A stretch of 64,000 nt of DNA from Sulfurovum sp. (GTDB taxonomy: Bacteria; Campylobacterota; Campylobacteria; Campylobacterales; Sulfurovaceae), in the NCBI GenBank assembly GCA_027019175.1, contig JALUXB010000031.1:1-64000 (forward strand), written 5' to 3'. Numbering within the stretch: the stretch's first letter is position 1; each line of letters begins with the position of its first letter. Positions 19,317 through 27,461 of the stretch are shown here, piece after piece. Under the pieces are notes generated by a model. That model worked only from the letters and a program-made list of their open reading frames with translations, made no database searches and was not told the origin of the DNA. Position numbers and translations under genes: made by a program.

Positions 19317-19944
19317 TGAGGTATCCTTTTTTTTCTAAATAGTTGAGCACCTGGGCGGCGGCCTCTTCGATGGGAAGTCGGTCGTTACGGATGTGGATTT
19401 CGGGAAACTCGGGCGCTTCATAGGGAGAGTCGATGCCGGTAAAGTTGGGTATCTCCCCTTTTCGGGCTTTTTGGTAGAGGCCTTTGGGGTCGCGCTGTTC
19501 ACATACCTCAAGCGGGGTATCCACAAAAACTTCAATGAAGGCGCCTTTGTCAACCAGTTGGCGCACCATCTCCCGGTCTTGCCGGAACGGTGAGATGAAA
19601 GCGGTAAGGACAATGAGCCCTGCATCGACAAAGAGTTTGGACACTTCTCCGATCCGCCGTATATTTTCAATGCGGTCTTCATCGGAAAATGTCAAACCTT
19701 TGCTGAGCCCCATACGGATGTTGTCACCGTCAAGCAGGTAGGTGTGCTTCTTCTGTTCAAACAGTGCTGCTTCCACGGCATTGGCGATGGTAGACTTGCC
19801 TGAACCGCTGAGCCCGGTGAACCAGAGAATGCAGGGTTTTTGCTGTTTGATCTGTGCGCGTTCCGCTTTGGAAACATGGTGGTCGTGCCAGACAATATCT
19901 TCAGATGTTGGATGTTGGATGTCGGATGTTGAATTAGTTGGCAT
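19309..19944 (-). CDS. cysC: Adenylylsulfate (APS) kinase
   Basis: [63 protein letters not shown]. Confidence 0.95.
   Translation of the reverse strand: MPTNSTSDIQHPTSEDIVWHDHHVSKAERAQIKQQKPCILWFTGLSGSGKSTIANAVEAALFEQKKHTYLLDGDNIRMGLSKGLTFSDEDRIENIRRIGEVSKLFVDAGLIVLTAFISPFRQDREMVRQLVDKGAFIEVFVDTPLEVCEQRDPKGLYQKARKGEIPNFTGIDSPYEAPEFPEIHIRNDRLPIEEAAAQVLNYLEKKGYLNA
19904..19931. repeat. Heptad array D: gatgttg gatgttg gatgtcg gatgttg, at the 3' end of the 4HB ORF and in the cysC 5' coding region
   Basis: Four 7-mers; encodes [13 protein letters not shown] in cysC. Confidence 0.95.
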
Positions 19945-20308
19945 TTGTTTGACTTGATTTTACGATTTTTGTTGTGATATTGATGATACTGTCAATTTCT
20001 TTCAGTAACGCTTTAACTTTTTCTTTCTCAGGGTCTATATAGCCACTGTCTTTTAAAAGCATGAGCCAATATTTGCTTTCTCGAGCTTCCTTGCTGGCAA
20101 TTGATATTTTTGCAATAAAATCTTTTTTACTGATGGCTGCCTGTGCTTCATTAATATTGGCACCTATAGATGTTCCGCATCTGAGTAGTTGTTTTGACAG
20201 TACATACTCTTTTTTCTGTTGTGTTAAAAATTTATAGAGTTCAATAACCATTAAAGAAAAATGATAACTTTTCCCCATGATTAAATTATCTTTGTATTCA
20301 TCCACCAT
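19934..20308 (-). CDS. S23/four-helix-bundle (IVS/Avd-like) family protein
   Basis: [86 protein letters not shown] is the typical family signature ([19 protein letters not shown]). Confidence 0.85.
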   Translation of the reverse strand: MVDEYKDNLIMGKSYHFSLMVIELYKFLTQQKKEYVLSKQLLRCGTSIGANINEAQAAISKKDFIAKISIASKEARESKYWLMLLKDSGYIDPEKEKVKALLKEIDSIINITTKIVKSSQTNAN

Positions 20309-20326
20309 TCAACATCCACCATTCAA
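20299..20326. repeat. Heptad array E: catccac cattcaa catccac cattcaa, overlapping the 4HB ORF start
   Basis: Four 7-mers, inverted relative to array D. Confidence 0.9.
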
Positions 20327-20332
20327 CATTTT

Positions 20333-21058
20333 TTATCGTATATACTGTTTCTTCACATATCTAACAATGTATGCTGCCGCTTCATCCGCACTCATCGTGT
20401 CTGTGTCAATGACGATCTCGGCATGTTGGGGTTCTTCATAGATATCGTTGATGCCTGAAAAATTTTGCAGTTCTCCTTTGAGCGCTTTCTCATAGACACC
20501 TTTATAGTCGCGCTGCTTGCAGGTTTCGATGTCTGCTTTGACATAGACGACAATATTGTTGGTGACCATTTGCCGGATGGCTTTGCGTGATTCCCGGTAG
20601 GGAGAGACAAACGAGGCTACTGTGGAAATGGAGTTTTTCTGCAGGGTTTTGATCAGGTGGGCGATACGGATCATATGGCGGTTGCGGTCTTCTCGGCTGT
20701 AACCGATATTGGGAACAAGTTCTCTGATATCTTTTGAGTCTATCCGTTCGATGGGGATGTGAAGTTTTTCCAAGTCCTCATAAACTTTGTCTGCAATGGT
20801 TGTTTTGCCTGAAAGCGGCAGACCTGTAAACCAAAGGTTGAACGGCTCGATCCTCTTCTTGCCCCAGTGGATCTTCTGCCATATTTTTTCATGACCCCAG
20901 TAGAGGGCTACTTTCAGTACCGTCTCGATGAGCCCTGCGGCTATGGCAAGGTCAAGCCTGCCAAAGAAGACATAGACAATGATGATGGTAGTTGTGGTAG
21001 CGATCACCCTCCAGCTGATACCTTTGGCAATGGAGCGGGTGTTGGTTTCACGAAACAT
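20333..21058 (-). CDS. DUF2061 membrane domain fused to APS kinase-like domain
   Basis: N-term TRSIAKGISWRVIATTTTIIIVYVFFGRLDLAIAAGLIETVLKVALYWGHEKIW (DUF2061-like); then LWFTGLPLSGKTTIADKVYEDL...VKADIETCKQRDYKGVYEKAL. Confidence 0.85.
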   Translation of the reverse strand: MFRETNTRSIAKGISWRVIATTTTIIIVYVFFGRLDLAIAAGLIETVLKVALYWGHEKIWQKIHWGKKRIEPFNLWFTGLPLSGKTTIADKVYEDLEKLHIPIERIDSKDIRELVPNIGYSREDRNRHMIRIAHLIKTLQKNSISTVASFVSPYRESRKAIRQMVTNNIVVYVKADIETCKQRDYKGVYEKALKGELQNFSGINDIYEEPQHAEIVIDTDTMSADEAAAYIVRYVKKQYIR

Positions 21059-21081
21059 TGCATGCCTCGTAAAACAATTTT

Positions 21082-21109
21082 GAATGTTGAGTGTTGAATG
21101 TTGAATTAT
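21082..21109. repeat. Heptad array F1: gaatgtt gagtgtt gaatgtt gaattat
   Basis: 7-bp period read directly; the fourth unit is degenerate. Confidence 0.85.
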
Positions 21110-21110
21110 G

Positions 21111-21130
21111 TACTACAGCAAACTGTAGTA
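21111..21130. other. Perfect hairpin TACTACAG-CAAA-CTGTAGTA between inverted heptad arrays F1 and F2
   Basis: 8-bp perfect inverted repeat with 4-nt loop. Confidence 0.85.
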
Positions 21131-21142
21131 GGATTTTCTTTT

Positions 21143-21170
21143 CATCTAACATCCAACATCCAACATTCAA
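21143..21170. repeat. Heptad array F2: catctaa catccaa catccaa cattcaa; supplies the cysN stop codon
   Basis: Four 7-mers, inverted relative to F1. Confidence 0.95.
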
Positions 21171-22609
21171 CATTTCTTACACTCCCATTCCGGGAAGTTG
21201 TCCCGAATGTACTGGTTGAGTGCGCGTTCGGCATCGGTGTACTCACGGGTGGTTCGTTTTTGAACGTCTTCTTCACGTCGGCTGACCCCCACGATCATAC
21301 CTGCACCTACAGTGTTATTGGTGATACGGTCTATAACAATGAAAGAACCTGTCAGGCGGTTTTCTTTGTAGGCATCTGCCGCGATGGGCTGGGTAAGCAC
21401 CATTTTGCACGAAGCAATGTCGTTGAGCCCCAGTTTGTAGACAGTTTGCCGTTCATAGGTATTGACATCGACTTTATAGTTGATGCGTTCAAACTGGCCG
21501 TTGACAACAGTGGTGGCGCGCTTGATGTCATAGACAGTTCCTGGCTCCATGGGTGTTTCATCCATCCAGACAAGCATGACTTTAAGCGAGTTGGAAACAC
21601 GGGGAAGGGCTTTGGTATGGACGATCATATCGCCTCTGGAGATATCGACTTCATCTTCTGTTGTGAGGGTAACTGCCATAGGGGCACAGGCTTCCTCTGT
21701 GGTACCTTCTCTATTCTTTTCTGTGATGTCGCCGGCGTTGATGATGCTTTTTACTCTGGTCGTTTTCCCGGAAGGAAGTATTGTGATCTCATCACCGACT
21801 TTGACAGAGCCTGCTGCAATGGTACCGCAGAACCCTCTGAAGTCGAGGTTGGGGCGGTTGACGTACTGAACCGGGAAGCGCAATGAATGTTGGATATTGA
21901 ATGTTGAATGTTGAATGTCTATTGTGTCGAGAAGTTCCAACAGGGGTTTTCCATCATACCATGGTGTTTTTTCACTTTTATCGACAACATTGTCACCATC
22001 CAGCGCGCTGAGCGGAATGTAATAGGTATGCTTGATACCAAGTTCATCCGCCAATGCCGTGTAGGTTGATTTGATTTCATTGAAAGTATCTTCACTGAAG
22101 TTGACAAGATCCATTTTGTTGATGGCGACAATGACATGCTCAATGCCAAGCAGGTTGACAATGAAGCTGTGTCTTCGTGTCTGGGTTAAAATGCCTTTTC
22201 TCGCATCGATAAGAATGATAGCGACATCCGCAGTGGAAGCACCGGTGACCATGTTGCGGGTGTACTGCTCATGCCCAGGAGTGTCGGCGATGATGTATTT
22301 GCGTCTGTCAGTGGCAAAGAAACGGTAGGCAACATCGATGGTAATGCCCTGTTCTCGTTCACTTTGTAAGCCGTCAACAAGCAGGGCCATATCGATCTTT
22401 TCCCCTGTGGTACCATACTTTTTACTTTCACTCTCTGCGGCAGCCAGCTGGTCTTCAAAGATCATTTTGCTGTCGTAAAGCAAACGCCCGATGAGGGTAC
22501 TCTTACCGTCATCAACACTCCCGCAGGTCAAAAAGCGGAGCATATCTTTGTTCTCATGCTCTTTGAGATACGACTCAATATCGGTGGCTATTTTACTCTC
22601 TACAGACAT
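21167..22609 (-). CDS. cysN: Sulfate adenylyltransferase subunit 1 (GTPase)
   Basis: LRFLTCGSVDDGKSTLIGRLLYDSK, DVAYRFFATDRRKYIIADTPGHEQYTRNMVTGAS, FPVQYVNRPNLDFRGFCGTIAAG. Confidence 0.97.
   Translation of the reverse strand: MSVESKIATDIESYLKEHENKDMLRFLTCGSVDDGKSTLIGRLLYDSKMIFEDQLAAAESESKKYGTTGEKIDMALLVDGLQSEREQGITIDVAYRFFATDRRKYIIADTPGHEQYTRNMVTGASTADVAIILIDARKGILTQTRRHSFIVNLLGIEHVIVAINKMDLVNFSEDTFNEIKSTYTALADELGIKHTYYIPLSALDGDNVVDKSEKTPWYDGKPLLELLDTIDIQHSTFNIQHSLRFPVQYVNRPNLDFRGFCGTIAAGSVKVGDEITILPSGKTTRVKSIINAGDITEKNREGTTEEACAPMAVTLTTEDEVDISRGDMIVHTKALPRVSNSLKVMLVWMDETPMEPGTVYDIKRATTVVNGQFERINYKVDVNTYERQTVYKLGLNDIASCKMVLTQPIAADAYKENRLTGSFIVIDRITNNTVGAGMIVGVSRREEDVQKRTTREYTDAERALNQYIRDNFPEWECKKC
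21885..21919. repeat. Heptad array G: gaatgtt ggatatt gaatgtt gaatgtt gaatgtc, in frame inside cysN
   Basis: Five 7-mers; encodes DIQHSTFNIQHS just before RFPVQYVNRPN. Confidence 0.9.
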
Positions 22610-22622
22610 ACAGCACCTCTTT

Positions 22623-22814
22623 CATTCATCATCCAGCATCTATCATCCAACATCCTAAAAACACCCTTCTCATCCAGCATCCAGCATCTATCATCCAACA
22701 TCCTAAAAACACCCTTCTCATCCAGCATCCAGCATCTATCATCCAACATCCTAAAAACACCCTTCTCATCCAGCATCCAACATCTAACATCCAACATCCT
22801 AAAAATACCCCTCT
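22623..22814. repeat. Higher-order tandem repeat H: four 48-bp units, each five CATCCAR-type heptads plus a 13-bp spacer (aaaacacccttct)
   Basis: Unit starts at 22623, 22671, 22719 and 22767; the last spacer is the 3' coding end of cysD. Confidence 0.95.
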
Positions 22815-23710
22815 ATTTTTTTCATTTCCATTGCACCCTCCTGATCCTTGTCGATCAGGCGGCCTTCGCGTTCACTGCTGGTAGAGAGCAGCATCTCTTT
22901 GATGATCTCCGGAAGGGTGGAAGCGGTGGAGTTGATGGCGCCGGTAAGCGGGTAACACCCCAGTGTCCGAAAGCGTACCATCTCTTTTTTTGCTGTTTTT
23001 CTGAGTGCTTCGGGCATACGTTCATCATCAACCATGATTTTGGTACCCTCGTATTCGACAACCTCGCGTTCTTTGGCGAAGTAGAGTGAAGGAATGGGGA
23101 TGCCCTCAAGATAGATATACTGCCATACATCCAGCTCTGTCCAGTTGCTGATGGGAAAGACACGGACGCTTTCGCCTTTGTTGATACGGGTGTTGTAGAT
23201 GTTCCAAAGCTCCGGTCTCTGGTTTTTCGGATCCCAGCGGTGGTGTCTGTCCCGGAATGAGAAGATACGCTCTTTGGCACGTGATTTCTCTTCGTCACGT
23301 CTGGCACCGCCGATGACGGCATCGTAGCCTCCGGCATTGAGTGCCTGTTTGAGTGCTTCTGTTTTCATCACATCGGTATGCACTTTGGAGCCGTGTTCAA
23401 AGGGGGAGATGTTCATCTCGACCCCTTTGGGGTTGGAATGCACCACAAGATCAAACCCAAGCTCTTTCGCACGCTGGTCGCGGAACTCTATCATTTCACG
23501 GAATTTCCAGAGGGTATCTACGTGCAGCATGGGAAAAGGCGGTTTTCCGGGAGCAAAAGCTTTCATGGCAAGGTGAAGCATCACAGAAGAGTCTTTGCCG
23601 ACAGAGTACATCATGACAGGGTTGCTGAATTCAGCGGCAACTTCACGAAGGATGTGGATGGACTCAGCTTCAAGTTGTTTGAGATGGGTCATCTGTTTTT
23701 TATCTAACAT
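22799..23710 (-). CDS. cysD: Sulfate adenylyltransferase subunit 2
   Basis: [41 protein letters not shown]-terminal EMKKIEGYF. Confidence 0.97.
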   Translation of the reverse strand: MLDKKQMTHLKQLEAESIHILREVAAEFSNPVMMYSVGKDSSVMLHLAMKAFAPGKPPFPMLHVDTLWKFREMIEFRDQRAKELGFDLVVHSNPKGVEMNISPFEHGSKVHTDVMKTEALKQALNAGGYDAVIGGARRDEEKSRAKERIFSFRDRHHRWDPKNQRPELWNIYNTRINKGESVRVFPISNWTELDVWQYIYLEGIPIPSLYFAKEREVVEYEGTKIMVDDERMPEALRKTAKKEMVRFRTLGCYPLTGAINSTASTLPEIIKEMLLSTSSEREGRLIDKDQEGAMEMKKIEGYF

Positions 23711-24080
23711 CAGTAACGTCCGTAATTTTTAGAATATTATATATTTTTTTACTTTATATGTCATGTCAGAACAGGAAGCAGGAAACAGTATTGCAGTGTT
23801 TTTGTCCCTATACCCTGTCTCCGTTGCGGTATTGTAAGTTTTACTTATCCCAAGGAACATATTTTGGCACATCTTTGGCACATCTTTTGGTTATACTTTT
23901 CTCTAAGGTAATATTTTGAAATAAATAATACCAATAATTTAAAGTGTATATTGTGAGTCAGCAGAGTGCGGTTCTACAATATTCAACAAATGCAAAAATA
24001 TGAAAACAAACTTTATAGCATCATCTTTCCAGTAAATGTGGTGCAATTAGAGTAAAGTTGTCTCACAGGAGGAGTATACA

Positions 24081-25541
24081 ATGATTCGCTGCATCCAAAC
24101 CCTGAAACTGTCGCTTCTGATACTGTCTTTTACGGCAGTTGCCGCCAATGCGCAACACAATCCGTACTTCATCATCAAAGTCAAAACGGACAATCCCGGC
24201 ACTTCTGCCGACAATGCATTTAGCATTCCCGTAAATCCGTCTTATGATTATAATTACAGTGTCGACTGTGACTATGACGGAACATTCGAACATACCGATA
24301 TTAATGAGAGCTTTACCTGTCAATACCCTTCACGGAGAGATGCTCAGAACATTGCCATTAAAGGCACTTTTCCGGCTATCTATTTTAATAACACTGGTGA
24401 CAGAGAGAAACTGCTTGAGGTTGTCAATTGGGGGAACATTCAGTGGAGGTCTATGGGACGTGCTTTCAAGGGAGCAGTGAATTTGACCGTAACCGCTGCA
24501 GACAATCCGGATCTGTCTAACGTTTATTATATGAACTATATGTTTGCGGGTGATACCAATCTCACTTTTGTAAACTCCATTGATGATTGGAATACTTCGA
24601 GTGTAGTAAATATGCAAGGCATGTTTGATGGTGCAGAAAAGTTTAACCAATCCATAGGGAATTGGAACCTTTCCAATGTTACAAGCATGCAAAACATGTT
24701 TAAAAATGCCAAAAGTTTCAACCAGCCTATCGGAGACTGGGATGTATCGAATGTCATCTATTTTGACAACCTTTTTAACGGTGCCACCGCGTTTAATCAG
24801 AATATTGGACGATGGGATACTTCCAGAGGGGAGCAGATGTGGTCTATGTTTGAAGGCGCGACGGCATTCAATCAGGATATCGGCGACTGGGATGTTTCTC
24901 ATGTTAAAAGTATGTGGAGGATGTTTCTTAATGCAACGAACTTCAAACAGGATATCGGCGATTGGGATGTCAGTGGTATCACTTCGGCAAATGGACTCAA
25001 TAGGGTATTGAAAGGTACCCCGCTTTTCATCAGCAATTATGACAGCCTGTTACAAAGATGGAGTGAAATCGATGTGTTGGTGGATAATGTCGACTTTGAT
25101 GTAGATACAGCTGAATATTGCGAAGGGGAAGATGGCAAAGAACTGCTTACTGATGGACATAGCTGGACTTTTACGGACGGAGGAGTGCAGTGTAATCATT
25201 TCCATATCAAATCGAACGATGCCGTTACGGTTGAAAGCGGTACTGCTGCTGTTATGACTGTTGTCACCACGTATCCGGATCCGGATGACAATATTTTTGA
25301 AATTAAACCGGTTGCTGACGGCGATAAATTTACAATTGATAATAACGGTGTGCTCAGTTTTAAAACAGCCCCAGACGGCAATCATCCTGACGACCTCAAC
25401 GGTGACGGCGTCTATCGTGTGCAAGTGTATGCGTGTGATGCCAGTATGTGTATGGATGAAGATTACCAAACCATCAGGGTTAAAGTATTGCCGGAACCGA
25501 CAACTGCCAACCCCGCTTTGCTGATGTATCTGCTCAATTGA
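24081..25541 (+). CDS. BspA/DUF285 repeat surface protein
   Basis: Repeated MxxMFxxAxxFNQxIGxWDVSxV units; signal peptide MIRCIQTLKLSLLILSFTAVAANA; AGGAGG RBS. Confidence 0.9.
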   Translation: MIRCIQTLKLSLLILSFTAVAANAQHNPYFIIKVKTDNPGTSADNAFSIPVNPSYDYNYSVDCDYDGTFEHTDINESFTCQYPSRRDAQNIAIKGTFPAIYFNNTGDREKLLEVVNWGNIQWRSMGRAFKGAVNLTVTAADNPDLSNVYYMNYMFAGDTNLTFVNSIDDWNTSSVVNMQGMFDGAEKFNQSIGNWNLSNVTSMQNMFKNAKSFNQPIGDWDVSNVIYFDNLFNGATAFNQNIGRWDTSRGEQMWSMFEGATAFNQDIGDWDVSHVKSMWRMFLNATNFKQDIGDWDVSGITSANGLNRVLKGTPLFISNYDSLLQRWSEIDVLVDNVDFDVDTAEYCEGEDGKELLTDGHSWTFTDGGVQCNHFHIKSNDAVTVESGTAAVMTVVTTYPDPDDNIFEIKPVADGDKFTIDNNGVLSFKTAPDGNHPDDLNGDGVYRVQVYACDASMCMDEDYQTIRVKVLPEPTTANPALLMYLLN

Positions 25542-25584
25542 TTGTATAGCTGATTTTGGTAAGTAGATGAAAAGGGAGTAAAGC

Positions 25585-27441
25585 ATGAAAGCATGGAAAC
25601 AAACAATAACGGGATTGGTAATAGCTACAGGTGTGTTGACAGGGGCAATACCGGCGTCCACTTTGGAGAAGAAGCCGGTACCAAAAGGTCTGTGGCAGGC
25701 ATTTAGTGAAACACGCCATCAGGTTGAGCCGGTCAAAAACTCCTCAAAATCAGGATATACCTACAAAGCGTATAACCTCAAAATGCGTTATGGTGTACAC
25801 TTTGGTGCCAAAGGAATTGTCTTACGAACCAAAGCTGGGGATATGACAATGGGACTGGTCGCCTATGGAGAAGAAAAGCACTTGAAACCTGTGAGTATAT
25901 CTGTTTCCAAAAGTGAAGGCAACAAGGTCATATTCCAATATGCACGTTTGAGTGAATGGTATATTAACGATCCTAAAAAGGGACTCGAACAGGGGTTCAC
26001 ACTGCAAAAACCTGAAAATTACCATCCTGCAAAGCCGGTTGTGATCGCTTTGAAGATAGACGGGAAACTACAGGCTAAACAGAAAAGTGACACAACAGTA
26101 GCCTTTTATGACGGTATGCACAAAAAAGTTTTCGACTATAAAGGGCTTAAAGCCTTCGATGCAAAAGGGCGGAGTCTTCCGGCACATCTGGCATTACAGG
26201 GAAACAGGCTGCATATCATCGTAGAAACTGCCGAGGCGCAGTGGCCGGTACGTGTAGATCCTGTTTTTGTAAGTGAGCAGGAAGTGGTGGCATCGGATGC
26301 AATAGAAGATGATTGGTTTGGATGGGCTGTTGCACTTGATGGTGATACGGCTCTGATCGGAAGTCCATGGAACGATGAGAATGGTGCAGACAGTGGTGCG
26401 GCATATATCTTTACCCGCTCTTCGGGCGTGTGGAGTCAGGAGGCAAAACTGAGAGGTTCGGATACGACCGCGGGTGACAGTTTTGGTTATGCCGTATCTG
26501 TGGAGGGGAACATAACGCTCGTAGGTGCACCATTGGATGATGAAAATGGTATCAATGATTGTGGTGCAGTTTATATTTTTACACGTTCAGATGAGGGGTG
26601 GAGCCAGAAAGCAAAGTTGGTTGCCTGGGATGCAGCTGCGGGAGACCGCTTCGGTTCCAGTGTCTCTCTTGATGGCAATACATCACTGATCGGGGCTCCC
26701 TACGATGATGACCAAAGCGGTTCAGCATATGTGTTTATTGAATCTGGAGAAACATGGGAAGAACAACAAAAGCTGATAGCTTCTGATGTGTCTACCTATA
26801 AACAGTTTGGATATGCTGTTTCTCTTGATGGCAATACGTCACTCATCGGTGCTGCACATGATAATGTTGATGACAAACACCATAGCGGTTCAGCTTATGT
26901 TTTTACACGTTCTAATGGGCAATGGAGTGAAGAAGCAAAACTAACCTCACCGGATGAGGAAGCCTATGATGTGTTTGGGTCTTCTGTTTCTCTTGATGGC
27001 AATACGTCACTCATCGGTGCCCCTCAGGAAAATGGCAATAATGGTGGTTCAGCCTACATTTTCACGCGTTCGAACGGACAATGGAGTCAACAGGCGAAAT
27101 TGATCGGTATCGATACGGAGAATGGTGATCATTTTGGATATGCCGTTTCTCTTGATAGCAGTATGGCATTGATCGGTGTGCCTTATGATGATGACAATGG
27201 CAGCAATAGCGGTTCTGTCTATATTTTCATACGTTCGGGATCAACCTGGAATCAGCAGAAAAAACTGACTGCTTCGGATGCAGAGATGTATGATCGATAT
27301 GGAAGATCCGTTTTTCTTGATGGTCATACGGCATTGGTTGGAGCTCCCCGGAATAATGATGGTGAGGGATCAGCATACTTCATTACACTACCAAGGAAGA
27401 GCCAAAATCTTACACCTGTCATCATCTATTTGCTGGATTAG
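25585..27441 (+). CDS. FG-GAP repeat (integrin-alpha-like) secreted protein
   Basis: Repeated FGxAVSLDGNTxLIGAPxDDxxGxxSGSAYVFTRSxGxWSxxAKL units; N-terminal signal sequence. Confidence 0.9.
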   Translation: MKAWKQTITGLVIATGVLTGAIPASTLEKKPVPKGLWQAFSETRHQVEPVKNSSKSGYTYKAYNLKMRYGVHFGAKGIVLRTKAGDMTMGLVAYGEEKHLKPVSISVSKSEGNKVIFQYARLSEWYINDPKKGLEQGFTLQKPENYHPAKPVVIALKIDGKLQAKQKSDTTVAFYDGMHKKVFDYKGLKAFDAKGRSLPAHLALQGNRLHIIVETAEAQWPVRVDPVFVSEQEVVASDAIEDDWFGWAVALDGDTALIGSPWNDENGADSGAAYIFTRSSGVWSQEAKLRGSDTTAGDSFGYAVSVEGNITLVGAPLDDENGINDCGAVYIFTRSDEGWSQKAKLVAWDAAAGDRFGSSVSLDGNTSLIGAPYDDDQSGSAYVFIESGETWEEQQKLIASDVSTYKQFGYAVSLDGNTSLIGAAHDNVDDKHHSGSAYVFTRSNGQWSEEAKLTSPDEEAYDVFGSSVSLDGNTSLIGAPQENGNNGGSAYIFTRSNGQWSQQAKLIGIDTENGDHFGYAVSLDSSMALIGVPYDDDNGSNSGSVYIFIRSGSTWNQQKKLTASDAEMYDRYGRSVFLDGHTALVGAPRNNDGEGSAYFITLPRKSQNLTPVIIYLLD

Positions 27442-27461
27442 ACAGGTAATGATAAATGTGC

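Noticed and set aside
19934-20308. Diversity-generating retroelement (Avd-like 4HB)
   Set aside because: No reverse transcriptase, TR/VR pair or adenine-mutagenesis target is visible in the window; only the 4HB fold is shared.
22600-22797. 65-aa ORF MLDVRCWMLDEKGVFRMLDDRCWM... as a repeat protein
   Set aside because: It is translation of the 48-bp heptad-containing tandem repeat; no independent start region or coding signal.
22623-22814. CRISPR array
   Set aside because: Spacer is nearly identical between units (13 bp, derived from the cysD tail), the repeat itself is internally heptad-periodic and there are no cas genes.
23865-23891. Sigma-54 promoter suggested by an 11-bp tandem repeat with two TGGCAC elements
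   Set aside because: The -12 element reads TTGG or is out of register instead of TTGC, and the site lies about 190 bp upstream of the next CDS.
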